A stretch of 64,000 nucleotides of DNA. It comes from Gerris lacustris. Its lineage: Eukaryota > Arthropoda > Insecta > Hemiptera > Gerridae. Shown here piece by piece: positions 43,088 through 55,549 of the stretch. The notes under the pieces are model-generated. The model was not told the origin of the DNA and searched no databases. It worked only from the letters and a program-made list of their open reading frames with translations. How positions within the stretch are numbered: the first letter of the stretch is position 1; each line of letters begins with the position of its first letter. A program made the translations under genes and the position numbers. Where the stretch lies: positions 37,418,345 through 37,482,344 of the forward strand of contig OX578286.1 of assembly GCA_951217055.1 (NCBI GenBank), in the 5' to 3' direction.

Positions 43088-45481
43088 TCAAGAAGGCATA
43101 GCTTGTTGTCCACGGCGGGGATTTTGCTTTGAGTGATCGTAGTATATTCCACTGTAGAATTTGTTTAGAGACCGAGAATCTGTTTTGATGTTGACAGTCT
43201 TGTCAGATTTTATTGCGATGTTCAGAGCTTCCTTCATTTTTCTTCTGTTCGTTTTGGTCTCTCTCCCTATGATCTTCGTCTCTTCAAATACAAATTTATG
43301 ATTGGTGGCCAAACTGTGACTAGATAAAGCTGTGTTCGTATTACCTTTATTCTGGTCGTATTTGTGTTGCTCAATCCTATTTATAATAAGCTGATTACTT
43401 TCCCCGATATATGACTTACTGCACTGTCCACACGGTATTTCATATATGGTGCCAATGGAGTGTTCGAAGGGTATTTTATCTTTCAGGTTGTGATACATTC
43501 TTCCCGTTTTATTAAGGGGTTTAAAACCGAATTTGATTTCGGGGCAATCAAATTTTCCCATTAAATTCTGAACCTTATCCGACAATCCCTTTATATAAGG
43601 CATGCTCACATGTTTGGATGGTCTCATTGCATGGATTTCTACCGCGGAGTGATTGACAAAGTTGGGGTTAGTATGTTTATGCCAGAGCTTTTTAATGACA
43701 TGCAAGGGGTAAAAGTTGTCTTTTAATTTACTGAAGATCTTATACTTAACTGTATTAAGGTGATCATGATCTGTAAGTGAAACAGCCTTCTTAATAAGAT
43801 TGTTCGCTGAATTTTTTATCTGGTGTGTAGGATGAAAGGATCTGAAATTTAAAAATCTATTGCTCTTAATGTTTTTCTCGTACCATTTGGTTGAAATTGA
43901 GCCATTTTTATTTCTAATAATCGTAATGTCCAAGAAATTGAGTGTGTTATTGTTCTCTTCTTCAATGGTAAACATTAGTCTCGGATGAAAATTATTCAAA
44001 TAGTTTAACAGGGGTTCTATTTCAGTCTTTTGGATAATAAGAAATAAATCATCAATATATTTTACTAAAAATTTATGTTTGAATTTATTGTTTATAGTGT
44101 TGAAAATGTGATTTAAGACGATCCCGCTGACGTTAACGGACATGGCCCCCCCCATCGGTATTCCTTGTTTTTGAGCGTAAAATTGGTTGTCATATTTGAA
44201 GGTACCATTGTTTAGAATAAGTTTCAGACATTCTATATATAGATTTTTATCTTTGATCGGAGTGTAAGGTAGAATTTGGTCCCAGTTATTCCTGACAATT
44301 TGATAAAAGATTTCAAGAGGAACATTAGTAAACAGGGACATTACGTCGATCGAAATCATCTTTTCGTCAGCATTAATAGTGATATCTTTAAGTTTCTGCT
44401 TTACTATGAAAGAGTTGGTAACGTCAAAATTATTGTTTCTGTTAAAGTGGTCTAATGAGGGGTTCATAAATTTGGCAAATTTTTCCAGAGGTGCATTAAT
44501 TTGGCTGATAATCGGTCTAAGCGGGAGATTGGTTTTATGAGTTTTCAGTAATCCATAAATTCTGGGGCAATACGTGTTATTATTATTGAGGGCGGCACGC
44601 TTATGTTTGTCTATATATTTATTATTAAAAAGTTTGTTTATAATTGTTTTGTAATCTTTTTTGATTCTGTCCGTAGGGTCAGTTCTCAGTACTCTATATG
44701 TATGTTTGTCATTAAGTAAATCAGTCATTTTATTGTTGTAAGTCTTTTTATCTATGATAACGGTGGTATTCGCTTTATCAGATTTAGTTATTAACAAACG
44801 TGGGTGCTCTTGAAGAAAACGTTTAGTTAGTGCCATATCTTGAATAATTTGTTTTTCCAAACTTCCATTCGGGAATTTTTTGTTAACATTCTTACGTTGG
44901 AAATCGATGATTTTATTGATAATGTGGCTTCTCAATGCACTAATATGATTATCAGAAGTGTTAAGATTCAGTAATAGTAGCTCAATGTCTACAATGAATT
45001 CATTAATAAATTTATTATTATTATTAGAAGGGGCACTGAAGTTGGGGCCTAGGCTCAATACATTTAAAACACCTGTAGGGATATCTACATCACTGTAATT
45101 AATAGTCCAACCTTTGGTATGTAAATTAGAATAGTCCGACAGGTTTGGGTCATAATCAGTACATTTATTTAGAGTTGTATTTCTTTTATTAATTTTATTA
45201 GTGTGTTTGTTGTTGAGGATTTTACTGTAATGAAGCTGAAAATCATTAAAAATAGATTTTAATTGGGAAAGCTTAGTGAAATTCATATCATTGATTTGAT
45301 TCCAAAGTTTATCAATGGTTGATTTATTTTGTTTTTCTTTCCAATGAATAAACTTAATTTCAGTTTTTAGAATTTTATTGATAATATTATTGAAAAATCT
45401 TTTTGGCACCCCTGACCTAGAGAGTTGAAATTTGGCAGAAAAATCATTCCTTACCTTAAGTGGTGTCGCCCGGAAAATCAA
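43088..45481 (-). CDS. 5'-truncated Penelope-like ORF, unit 3, fused to flank
   Basis: The reading frame matches residues 93-862 of units 1 and 2 without change, so the reverse transcriptase and GIY-YIG domains are complete. The first 92 residues and the leader are missing. Upstream of the break (about 45402) the frame stays open into the flanking duplication for 27 codons, to an ATG at 45481. This gives a chimeric N-terminus (MIFRATPLKVRNDFS...). The fusion is accidental and probably not expressed as such. The same flank ORF start exists at 31988 in the left duplication without the element. Confidence 0.85.
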   Translation of the reverse strand: MIFRATPLKVRNDFSAKFQLSRSGVPKRFFNNIINKILKTEIKFIHWKEKQNKSTIDKLWNQINDMNFTKLSQLKSIFNDFQLHYSKILNNKHTNKINKRNTTLNKCTDYDPNLSDYSNLHTKGWTINYSDVDIPTGVLNVLSLGPNFSAPSNNNNKFINEFIVDIELLLLNLNTSDNHISALRSHIINKIIDFQRKNVNKKFPNGSLEKQIIQDMALTKRFLQEHPRLLITKSDKANTTVIIDKKTYNNKMTDLLNDKHTYRVLRTDPTDRIKKDYKTIINKLFNNKYIDKHKRAALNNNNTYCPRIYGLLKTHKTNLPLRPIISQINAPLEKFAKFMNPSLDHFNRNNNFDVTNSFIVKQKLKDITINADEKMISIDVMSLFTNVPLEIFYQIVRNNWDQILPYTPIKDKNLYIECLKLILNNGTFKYDNQFYAQKQGIPMGGAMSVNVSGIVLNHIFNTINNKFKHKFLVKYIDDLFLIIQKTEIEPLLNYLNNFHPRLMFTIEEENNNTLNFLDITIIRNKNGSISTKWYEKNIKSNRFLNFRSFHPTHQIKNSANNLIKKAVSLTDHDHLNTVKYKIFSKLKDNFYPLHVIKKLWHKHTNPNFVNHSAVEIHAMRPSKHVSMPYIKGLSDKVQNLMGKFDCPEIKFGFKPLNKTGRMYHNLKDKIPFEHSIGTIYEIPCGQCSKSYIGESNQLIINRIEQHKYDQNKGNTNTALSSHSLATNHKFVFEETKIIGRETKTNRRKMKEALNIAIKSDKTVNIKTDSRSLNKFYSGIYYDHSKQNPRRGQQAMPS

Positions 45482-45947
45482 ATTTTTTCGCCATCTTGAA
45501 CCCAGTTTGTTGAGTCAGCAAAAATTAAAAAAAACTTAATAAATCGAAAATGGTCCTGATCGAGTTGAAATTTGGCACGAATATGCCTCTCTGAATGACA
45601 AACAAGCCCACCAAATTTCATTTTGATATTGGCCGCCATTTTGAAGTTATCAATTTTTGATTTTTTAAACTCTGACGGTTAATAATACCGAAAGTATAAA
45701 TAGGTTTTTGACGTATAGCATATCGTTGAAACCGGAAATAATTAAAAAACAAATATAAAAAACCCCGATGAAATTCCATTAATTAGTTTAAAAGTTATAA
45801 GCAAATATAACTATATATTAGTGCGATAATTTTGATGACGTCTGTCATCAATCTGTCAAAATACCACCAAACTTCAAATAATTAAATAAAATATAGGTAT
45901 TAAAAACAAGTTTTTTTTTAAGAATGATAATAAATCAGTTTGTTCAG

Positions 45948-46034
45948 AACGTTCACCCATCCAAGTACTGACCACGTCCAGTGCTGCTTCCTCCTGCTGC
46001 TTCGCAGCAGGAGAGGCCACTTTAATGGCCTCTG
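45948..46034 (-). repeat. 5S-rRNA-like repeat fragment, copy 3 (duplicate)
   Basis: Duplicate of 32455-32541, carried within the flanking duplication. Confidence 0.55.
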
Positions 46035-46435
46035 AAGTGATTTTTTATGTCATTATTGTTTCCTTCGCCTTACTTTTATTTCACATCTTACTTCAATCCT
46101 GTCACCACAATATTTTTTTTCTTTGTTTCATTCATATTACATACATTCTTCGTTGTTGCATCCGAGTCTACCAAGATAGCGGAAGCATTTTTTGAAATAT
46201 TTTTCCAACCTTTTTTATTTCATGCGAATTAATATCAACTTTTCGAAAATTATTTTTATGCATATATATTTCATATATTTCATAATTTTTTTCATCTTGG
46301 TCAAAACCCAGTAACATTTTACAATTTTTTTTCTTTACTGTTCTATTTTAATGGTGTTTTATTTTGTCTGAATGTGTCGATCTGTCAATGGTGTCAATAC
46401 ATTATACGTATGTCATTGTGATTATATATGTATAT

Positions 46436-46620
<185 letters not shown>

Positions 46621-47977
46621 ATACAATAAGTGAATACATTGAAAAATCAATTTTGCAAACAAACATATAATTTGCTTCTGATTCTAATACAGTAGTGGCG
46701 GAAGTATTGTGTTCAAATTTTACGTTTTAGACCTTCCTGACGAAATTAAGTTTCGTGTCTGTCTGTCTGTCTGTTAGTTTCCACAAATCCTTGTCACAAG
46801 CATCAAGCATTAACGTTGACAATTTTTATCCGATTTTGATGCAATTTTCAAGGATTGTGCAGGTTATACCATATAATATGTTGCCGTATTAATGTCCTTT
46901 AAAATTGGATTGATAGTAGCCACTGCGCATGCGCAAACGTACTAAAATCCGCCAAACATCAATTTCTCAAAGGTCCAACAAACCGATTTTGCTCAGAATT
47001 GGAGAATAGTTAGGGACTGGCCTACAGATGATCTTCCATTAATTTATTTATTGAGGAAGTTAAGTGCAACACTAATTAGCAGTCTATTTCCACTTGACAC
47101 ATTGGTTTACTTTATTATTTCGTTTATATATTACGCAACTACGTTTTCTAAAATGTTGGTTCTCGTCAAGAAATAAAAATTTGAGAGTTTAAACTAATTA
47201 ATTGTTTTAAAATTTATCAAGTTATTTAAATAATATTCTATATTATTATATATTTTACTTCATTTTCATTCAATGTCTCTTTTTAAGTTAAAAAGCAATG
47301 ACTAGTTAACAAATATCAATGTAAAAAAAATTATAATATAGCTTTCATAATAAAAAAAAGAGATAATTAGTAAATATAATAATATGTTAAAAATTAATAA
47401 TGTTATTCGTGTTTCTAAGAAATTATTACTATTGTTTTTCGTGAATTTCTAGTTTTGTTAAAATGACTGATAAGCGGTATCTAGCGGTCACTGAATGAAC
47501 TAATAGAAACATTAGTACTTAATGCAGCCGCTAGGTGCCGTTGTAGTCTATATCGCTATTATAATTTATAATGTAGGTATGGCGATGCCATAACGAGAAA
47601 CTAAAATTGTTTTTTTCATCTAATACCTATCCGTAAATTTTGATTTTGAGATTTTTTATGGATTAAACGTTGTGAGGTCTTAAAAGAGTCCAAAAAAAGT
47701 TGTTTATAAAAAAAATGTCAGACCGTAGTCTGAATTCTGTCATCTATGCAGACGCTTGAAGCCTATACTCATGATTGTACGTGTAATTACTTGGTCTTGT
47801 GCCTTCCATCTATTAGTTGTTTCGAGTTTTCTTGCTTACAATTAATTATTATTAAATATTTTATCAAAATTTACTGTAAAAATAATTCCCCTAGAGCGGG
47901 GCATTGAACCTGGCTTTTCATCGTCAACGTTAATAGCTGTTTTCAGATACTAAATTTTTCCTGGGAAAACGATATTT

Positions 47978-48574
47978 TACTACGTTTTTATTAGCTTGCT
48001 TTCTTGTTTGTTTGTTTGTTTGTCCGGTACAAATCTGGCAATCGATTTCTAACTAACTTCCCGAATAGCTAGACATTTGAAACTTTTAGCATAGCTCAGA
48101 ACACGATGACAATGCATTATTTTAATACTTTTAACCATCTTTTAGCAGAATTTAATTGGTTTTCAGCAAATTATGCTGTATATTAGTTCGGAAAAAATCC
48201 GCAAGTTATTTTATTTGTTTTGCCATATCCCATATTTACGCAATCTTCATTTTGACGGGTCTCAAATTTGTGATAGATAAACATTGAATGACAGCAAAAA
48301 CAGGAAATATCGATTTTATTATTTATCGATTATATTATTTATATTATTTCAAATATATCGATGGCACGCTTTAGATTTGGTGTTTCGGTACAAAGATTTG
48401 TCCTTTTATGGGTTTAAGATCAGCTCTCTATATATATACTAGATGGCTGTCATTTATGTGAAGTAAATAAATTCGGAACTATTTTTTTTTTCACTACCAT
48501 TATGTATTATATAACAATAACAATTATATTATCAACATTACTTACGATTTAACAGAAAATTTAAAAACGTAGTA
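47978..48574 (+). mobile_element. M1 MITE, duplicate copy
   Basis: Same sequence as 34479-35075, carried in the right flanking duplication. Confidence 0.7.
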
Positions 48575-48637
48575 TATAAAAAGTTCTTTTTATCTTGAAA
48601 TTATTTTATGTTTAGATTATTATTCATACGAACTGAA

Positions 48638-49163
48638 TTTTTACTTTCTCATACAAAGAAATTAAATTGTAATGACACTAAAATTCGATTTTGAGATTTT
48701 GATGGAGTCCAAAAAAAGGGGTTTTTAAAAAATTACAGTCTTGTCGTCTGCCTGTCTGTGCATACACCTGGAGCCTAAACTAAAAGGCATATTTTGACGA
48801 AATTTGGCATAATTGTTCAGAAAAATAATTTCCCCATGCGAAATAAATAAGATCCAAATTTGGGGGCGCTACCCCAAAAAATTCTAAAATGTAGTCCATT
48901 TAAATACGAATCTAACGATGTTAACCGTTTTCCCGGGAAAATAGCTTTAAACGCGAACGGAGGGAGGCTGGGTTCGATTCCCCGCCGAGAAGAAGTAATT
49001 TTTATGATACATTTTGACGAAGTGTTCAATAATAATTAAATGTACCCACAAAAACACGAAAACAAAAATAAAACGAAAAATAAAAGAAATCACTGGGCTA
49101 AAGTAATTATAAACTCGCATATATGAGAGAGTTTATCTGAGTTGTCTGGGACCAATTTTTTTA
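48638..49163 (+). mobile_element. F2 TTTTTA element, duplicate copy
   Basis: Same sequence as 35139-35664, including the B-box near 48971. Confidence 0.75.
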
Positions 49164-49339
49164 AATAAAAATTGTTGAACTATTATTAATGAGAAAAATA
49201 TCTTATTTTTCAGAGTTTTGGGGGGCAGCGCCCCAATATTTGAAGCCAAAATTAGTTTCTTGATTGCACCACAGGATATGATTTCACTGAACATGTACGC
49301 CAAATTTCATTGAAATCGTCCCATTAGTTTAGGCATATA

Positions 49340-49470
49340 TTAAATTATATATCTAGTAAAACAATAAATACAACAATGTAAAAATCTTGTTTAGAAAAGA
49401 TGTTTGGCTTTTGAATTTGAAAATATATTATTATAAGTTGTTTCTAGTATAAAAATTAGTAGAAATGTGT
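49340..49470 (+). repeat. Direct repeat DR2, copy 1
   Basis: 'ttatatatctagtaaaacaataaataca', 'taaaaatcttg.ttagaaaagat.tttggcttttga' and 'ctagtataaaaattag' recur diverged at 53075-53190, after the intervening F2 and module array. Confidence 0.65.
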
Positions 49471-49496
49471 AGAAATCTTATTTAGAATTGTTTAGA

Positions 49497-50116
49497 TTTT
49501 TACTTTCTCATATAAAGAGAAAGTATTGTGATGGCGCGAAAATTCGATTTTGAGCTTTTGATGGATTTACACGTTTTGAGGTCCCCTGAGTCCAAAAAAG
49601 TTGTTTTTAAAAAATGTCTGTCCGTCGTCTGTCGTCTGTCTGTGCAGAGGCCTGGAGCCTAAACTACTGGGCCGATTTTGACGAAATTTGGCATACATGT
49701 TCAGAAAAATCATACCCCGAGGCGAAGTCGAGAAATGAATTTTAGCTCTAAATTTGGGGCCGCTACCCCCCAAAAACTCTGAAAAAACGTGAAAAAAAAA
49801 ATTATTTCTCGAAAACGGTTCCGACGATTTTGATTAAAAAATTCTAAAATGTAGTCCATTTAAATACGAATCTAACGATATAAGCCGTTTTCCCGGGAAA
49901 AATCTAGTTCCTGAGAAAATAGCTTAAAACGCGGACGGAGAGAGCCCGGGTTCGATTCACCGGCCAGGAGAAGTTATTTTTATGATCAATTTTGATGAAA
50001 TGTTCAATAATAATTAAATGTACATACGAAAACTAATAAATGGAAAATACTGGGCTAAGTAATTATGAAATCGTATATGAGAAAGTTTGTCTGAGTCGTC
50101 TCGGACCGATTTTTTA
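49497..50116 (+). mobile_element. F2 TTTTTA element, full-length copy
   Basis: TTTTTA (49497-49502), the hairpin CTTTCTC-atataaa-GAGAAAG, the GTCTGTCGTCTGTCTG tract, 'gattttgacgaaatttggcatacatg', the B-box (49949-49959) and the end 'ctcggaccgat' before a T-run and A (50111-50116). It is very similar to 5086-5702. The minus-strand frame 49567-49773 is repeat-derived. Confidence 0.8.
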
Positions 50117-50194
50117 ATTTAAGCTGGTCCAAGAAATTCTATGTGGCACACAATGCTTGCGCAGAATAGTTGTTTGTTTTTTTTTAATTAGAAT

Positions 50195-53065
50195 ATAATT
50201 GACCGAGCGAAGCGAGGTCTCCGTTTTAACTCGACCGATTTGCATTTCGTCTGTGTGTCTGTCTCTCTCTTAATTTTTGTAAACCGACTGTCTTTGCGAG
50301 GGAGGCCGCAGGCCGACCGAGCTGTGACGCGGGGCGGGGGGACGCACCTTTATTGTGTATCGAATTGGGGAGGGGGGGTAAAATTTTTCTTTATTTTAAG
50401 GCACCACGGCAAAAAACAAAAAAATAATTATACTCTGACTCTTGATTTTTGGAAAAATTTCGAGTTAGTAATGTCAAAATCGGTTAGAAACCTTAAAAAT
50501 CGCTTGACCAATCATAGGGTATGGGCAGTTTTAAACCACTCCTTAAGGGTGAAAATTGGCCTTAAAGGGCGAAATAGGGTGTTTTTTGGATTTTGTACTG
50601 ATGGGTGTGTTTGTCGTAGAGACATGACGTTTTCTGAAAATTGTTAAGGTTATAGTGTATTTTTAAGAAAAAATTCTATCTGTTGGGAAATTTTCCGGGA
50701 AATGGGTTTATTTTCAATGGGAAATCGTCTACGGTCAAAAAGGGCATTTTTTTAACACATTTTTACGTATAACTTTTGAAATAATTGAACATTTTAAATT
50801 TTTTTTCAAGGCTTTTGTAGATCCTGCAGAGGTCCATAGCCGGTAACGAGAACTTTTTTTTTACGTGCACCCCCGCTAAGGGGCGACATCGGGAAATTTG
50901 TTTTTCGCCGATCAGAAAACCGGAGATATTTGGTACGGGGTGTCGTATATCGTTGGAAAGCCTTTGAGAAGAGTACAAAAGTGATGCAAAACATTTTAAA
51001 CATTTTCACGTTTCAGGCCCTTTAAAGCGAAAAAACACTTTTTACCACTTTTTTTTAAACGTTTTTCTACATAGTTCACGTATCTCCTCCTAGGGAATTT
51101 ATACGACACTATTGGGCATTTAAGCCTTAAAAGCCTATGAAATGTTGCTCCTGGCGTTTTGCTTTTAAACTCGATGGTACTTTTACTTTTTGAGATATGG
51201 TACCTTAAATTCAGAGGTATAAGATGGTACTTTGGAGGTACTTACAGAGAAAACAAAAGTACTCTCCTACTCTGCTTCGTATGCTCTAAAAATGTGTTTT
51301 TCAAGGGGTAAGTGCAATCCCCTTATTTTAGTACCTTCGAGGGGGGAAAGTTAAGTACCTCGGCGAAATACACACAAAAATCGTGTTTTTCCGAAATTTC
51401 GAATTTGACCATCTGTACCGTTCGTAATTTTAATCGGACAGGGTTCAAAAGGGTACGGGACTTTAGGTAATATTGTCCTCTTTTAGAATCCGGGTTGTTA
51501 TTATATTTCTGATTCCAACTTCGGGAGCTACTTCTATGTGAAGGACGTCCTCCTTGGGTAGCCGCAACCAGAAGGGGACGTTGTACCGATTTGAAAGAGG
51601 TATCGTTGGAAAGACCATTTAAAATGTACCAAATGTGTGCAAAAATATTTTTGAAAAAATGTACTAGGTTGGTACTTTAGTACCCTTTTGTACTTTTAGA
51701 GTGCCTTGTAGGGGGTAGGTTACCCCACTCTGGGGCTAATAGCGTCGAGGGATTTATCAGCTCGAAAATTCCCTTTGCTCAAAAGTTGCGCCAAATAACA
51801 CTTGAACGCACTGTACCCTTTTCGCACCTGTACCTTTGCGGGTTTGGGTACAGAGGTACTTTTAATACCACGGTAGTTGTAGGGTGCACTGTAAAAATAA
51901 AAAAATAAAAAATAGCTGCTTTTTACTCAAAAGTGAGTGGGTTTTATTGCCTTTGTACCCATTTTTTTGAAATGTATTTTTTATTTTTACTTATTTTTGT
52001 ACTAATTGTACCGGTTTGGAAAAATCGGTCGAAAAACGCTACTTTTTAGCCTTTGTACTGTACCGTATATGAATTTCATAGGATCGGGCTAAAACTCATA
52101 TGGTATTTAGTACTTTATAGTAGTAAAGTGTAAATGAAAGGAAAACATTAAATTTATTAACATGCCAGGTACATGAGGGGTACAAAGTTGTGTACCTCTG
52201 TTTAAGAAAAGGTAAAAATAGTAGCTGGCCGGCCGTGTTTGATATCGTTGGAAAGCCCTTAAAACGTAATTTAAAAAAATACAAATGTTTATCGAAAAAA
52301 GTCACGTTTCAGACCCTTTTGAACGATAAATAGTTTTTCGGGCTCTCAAAAAGTGCGAGGTGAGTCCACTGTTGACCACTTTGCTCCTAAGATTATTCTG
52401 TGACAAGATTGTCCTTTTAGAACCTAATACAGTATAATATTGTACAACCCAAGATGTACATTTAGTTTAAGTACCTTTAGTACTTTTGGTACAAAACGTA
52501 CTTAAAGTCTTGGTACTGTGGAGATTAAATTGTTAAATTAAATGTGTTTTGTAAAGGTATCTTTATGTAGGCATTTAGTAGGCCTATTAAGGCCTTATAA
52601 TGCGGTTGTACTGAAAAAAATTATTTATATACTTAAAAGGGTACTTTTGTTACCGGTTTGTCGAAATACGCAAAAATACTCTACTTTTTATTTGTTTTAC
52701 TGTACCGTTTTTGCTTTTCATAGGATCGGGATGAAACTCATATGGTACTTACAACTTTATAGAAGTAAAGTTTGCGCTAAAGTAGAACCTTAAATTTATT
52801 ACTGTACCCTGTCCATTAGTGGTACATAGTTTTGTACCTCTGTTTTAGAAATGGTAAAAATAGTAGCTGACCGGTCGTTTTTGGTATCGTTAGAAAGCAC
52901 TTTAAGAGTACTCTAAAGTTGTATAAAAACATTTTGTACTTTTTCACGTTTCAGGTCTTTTTTGTTGAGATAACATTTTTTTCGGATAAATTTTTGTAAT
53001 TTTTTTTTAACCTAAGCTCAAAACCCGATTTGTTATTTTAACGAGCGAGGTCTACTGTTCACAGA
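50195..53065 (+). repeat. Diverged ~640-bp modular repeat region
   Basis: The landmark 'tatcgttggaaagc' occurs at about 50951, 51601, 52242 and 52884, a spacing of about 640-650 bp. It is followed by 'cacgtttcag.ccctttt' in three of the four. Wider blocks are shared between the last two modules ('cataggatcggg.t.aaactcatatggta', 'gtacctctgttt.agaaa.ggtaaaaatagtagctg.ccgg'). GTAC words are very frequent. The region opens with GACCGAGCGAAGCGAGGTC (50201-50219) and a TCTGTGTGTCTGTCTC tract, and closes with 'cgagcgaggtct' (53042-53053). No reading frame of note (the 135-codon frame at 50240 has no domain). Confidence 0.65.
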
Positions 53066-53074
53066 ACTACTAGT

Positions 53075-53190
53075 ATAAATTATATCTAGAAAAACAATAA
53101 ATACATCTATATATAAAAATCTTGCTTAGAAAAAATATTTGGCTTTTGAAATAGATTATTATAAATTATTTATAGTATAAAAATTAGAAT
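53075..53190 (+). repeat. Direct repeat DR2, copy 2
   Basis: Counterpart of 49340-49470, with about 80% similarity by eye. Between them lie only mobile or repeated sequences. Confidence 0.6.
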
Positions 53191-55156
53191 TTCAATTAAA
53201 TTATGTTTACTTCATGACAATTAGACATTTACAAAATAACCATTTATTTCTATCGAGAAAAGTTTCAATCACACAATTTTATTAAATTGATTTTTAAGCA
53301 AATAATTAAAACTTCAATCAGACCTTAACCTTGTCCTGTATTTTATATAATCAAAAAAGAAACCTTTCTAAATAAAGACTTTCAAATCTCAGTTTATAAA
53401 AGATTCAAAGTGTATCTCACTACACAGGAAGAGATCAATTGTCAACACGAAACTACTAAAGAGCAATTGCCTTGGTCTGGAACCATCTAACAGCTGATTG
53501 AAAACTACACATATATATAGAGATATACATATTATACAGTGTAATGCTTATTGTGTTTCACTAAACCACCGCTTGGAGCGCTCGAGTAGCCACCCTCTAG
53601 ACATGAATCCATTCAACCTGACTGGCTTTCTATATACCTTTAGTATACCGGCTGATTCCATACTGTTCATGTCCTTTTTATTTTTTTATTTCTTTTTAAG
53701 TTAACTCGTTTTTTGAGTTATCGTGTTCATATATTTTATTTTATGGTGTTTGTTTTTATTTTAATCTATAATTTTTAAATAATTGTTTCATTGTCAATAA
53801 AAATTTTGAATTGTTAAAAGTTACTTTAAAAAAAAAACTTTTTAATAAAGTGTTAATTTATTTTATTTTAACAAATTTGTGCTTTTAAAAGGATTATATT
53901 TCTAAATTGGATTTATAATTATCAATTTTGGATTTATCTCTTAATTAACAAGTAAGATTTTTTTATTTTTTTATTTTAAATAACAATTTTATTTTTAATT
54001 TGGAGAGTATTATAAAATATTTATTAAATATTCTAAAATTAAAATTTATTATATATATATTTTTTTTTTCAATTTTTGGCAGTAAAATTGTAAATTTTAT
54101 TCATCATTTTACATTTAACATGTTATTTCATTTCATGCAATAATTTCAGCATATTAAAAAATAGTTTCTCTTTATCTCGCAAATTTCACGGAATTAAATT
54201 AAATTTACTAAAACATTTATATTCGTATTCTTTTCTTAACTTATTCATTTACTTAGTACATATTTAAACAGTGAAAATTAAATATACTGGGTGTGCCATT
54301 TCAAGTTGATTAAACGGATACAACTTTTAAAATGGGAAAAATCAAGAAAAATTTTACAAGTAAAAGTTGTTCTACTTAAGGCGAAGTTTAATGAAACAAA
54401 AAGAAAAAAATTGATTCCGCCCATCAAAGGGTCAATACTGCCCTTTGAAGAACATGGTTTCCTCTTGACCCATGCATTTTTATTTATCTTTCATAGTTTG
54501 AGCTGAAATAGCCTTCAAAGTTGATAACTTTAGTAGGCGGTTTTTACAAGACGAAATATAAGAGCAAAATTAAAGATCAACCTAGATGATTCAAGTAATT
54601 ATTTAAATTTGTTGTGCAATATTAATTATAAATTATGAATAAAATATTGTATTGAAAGTACTAAAAGCAAATTAACATAATATGGTAACATATAAGTTAT
54701 AAACAAATTAGTTATAAAACACTCATACGTAACAGGAATTAAAGATACTATTGAAGATATTATAATGTTACTAAGGACTAAGGGATACACATAGAGTACT
54801 AAGCTGTAAAAACATTAAGATAGCACTAAAAGATAACAGATTTGACTAACTTAAAGTAAGTAAGTATCTGCAATCTTTTAGTGTCACTTAACATATTGTG
54901 GTTATCGCTTATCACTATATATCTACTTAATGCATATCTTCGTTAACTTAAAGTTAGAAGTGTTATCTTTTAATGTTAGTACATTTAGTAATTTGAGCTT
55001 ATCACTATATCAGTCTAGTAGTCTAGTGCATATATATATTTTCTTATTTGAGTTTGGTAGTAAGTATTACTGATATCTTTAAGCGTTTTATGACTTATTA
55101 TAATTTAGCTTATTATAATTTTAGCTTAACGCTATATCTACTTAAATTATAACAGT
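53191..55156. other. AT-rich stretch without recognised features
   Basis: Long A/T homopolymer-rich DNA. Short open frames (53498-53704, 54291-54506) show no domain. I see no known repeat apart from simple AT words. Confidence 0.5.
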
Positions 55157-55522
55157 ATTTCATCGAATTTAAGACGCACCCCATTTTTGAGAATCTGTTT
55201 GGTAAAATAAAAGAAATCGAATTAAAGAGTCCCTTTAATAATTTTAATATAATTACAAGTTTTATTTTCATCATTAACACAATTATAGGTTAATTTAGTC
55301 AGTAATAAAAATTAATTTAATCAGAAACAGTACAAATGGAATGGCTTGAAAAAGAGTCGTCTTTCCATGTTGGAATTCTCTGGGAGAAATAACAACGTTA
55401 TGCCCTCTACACTGATTAATTTAAGGTGCCTTCGAATTTAAGACGCACCCCATTTTTGAGCCCTCAAATTCATGGAGAAGAGTGTTCTTAAATTAGTTCA
55501 AATAAGTTCTTAAATTCGATGC
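55157..55522. mobile_element. MITE with CATCGAATTTAAGA ends
   Basis: CATCGAATTTAAGA (55158 on) and TCTTAAATTCGATG (ending about 55522) are exact 14-bp inverted repeats. The phrase 'cgaatttaagacgcacccc' occurs again inside at about 55434. Non-coding, about 365 bp. Confidence 0.65.
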
Positions 55523-55549
55523 AATAAGTAATAGTGTTTAAAATTTTGA

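Larger units (their letters stand above)
35841..45404 (-). mobile_element. Tandem Penelope-like array (PLE-B): two full units and one truncated
   Basis: Three head-to-tail units on the minus strand: 35841-39147, 39148-42454 (3307 bp each) and 42455 to about 45402 (2.95 kb, 5' end missing). The units appear identical in the parts compared. Read 5' to 3' (right to left), a 5'-truncated copy is followed by full copies. That is the classic Penelope arrangement, in which the partial upstream copy serves as a 'pseudo-LTR'. The 5' leader is 85 bp and the 3' UTR about 633 bp. The left joint is ambiguous by 2 bases (TA). At the right joint two extra T bases separate the element from the flank. Confidence 0.95.

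Noticed and set aside
50240..50647. 135-codon frame as a gene
   Set aside because: It lies in the modular repeat region, is low in recognisable domains, and the corresponding frame is not kept in the other modules.
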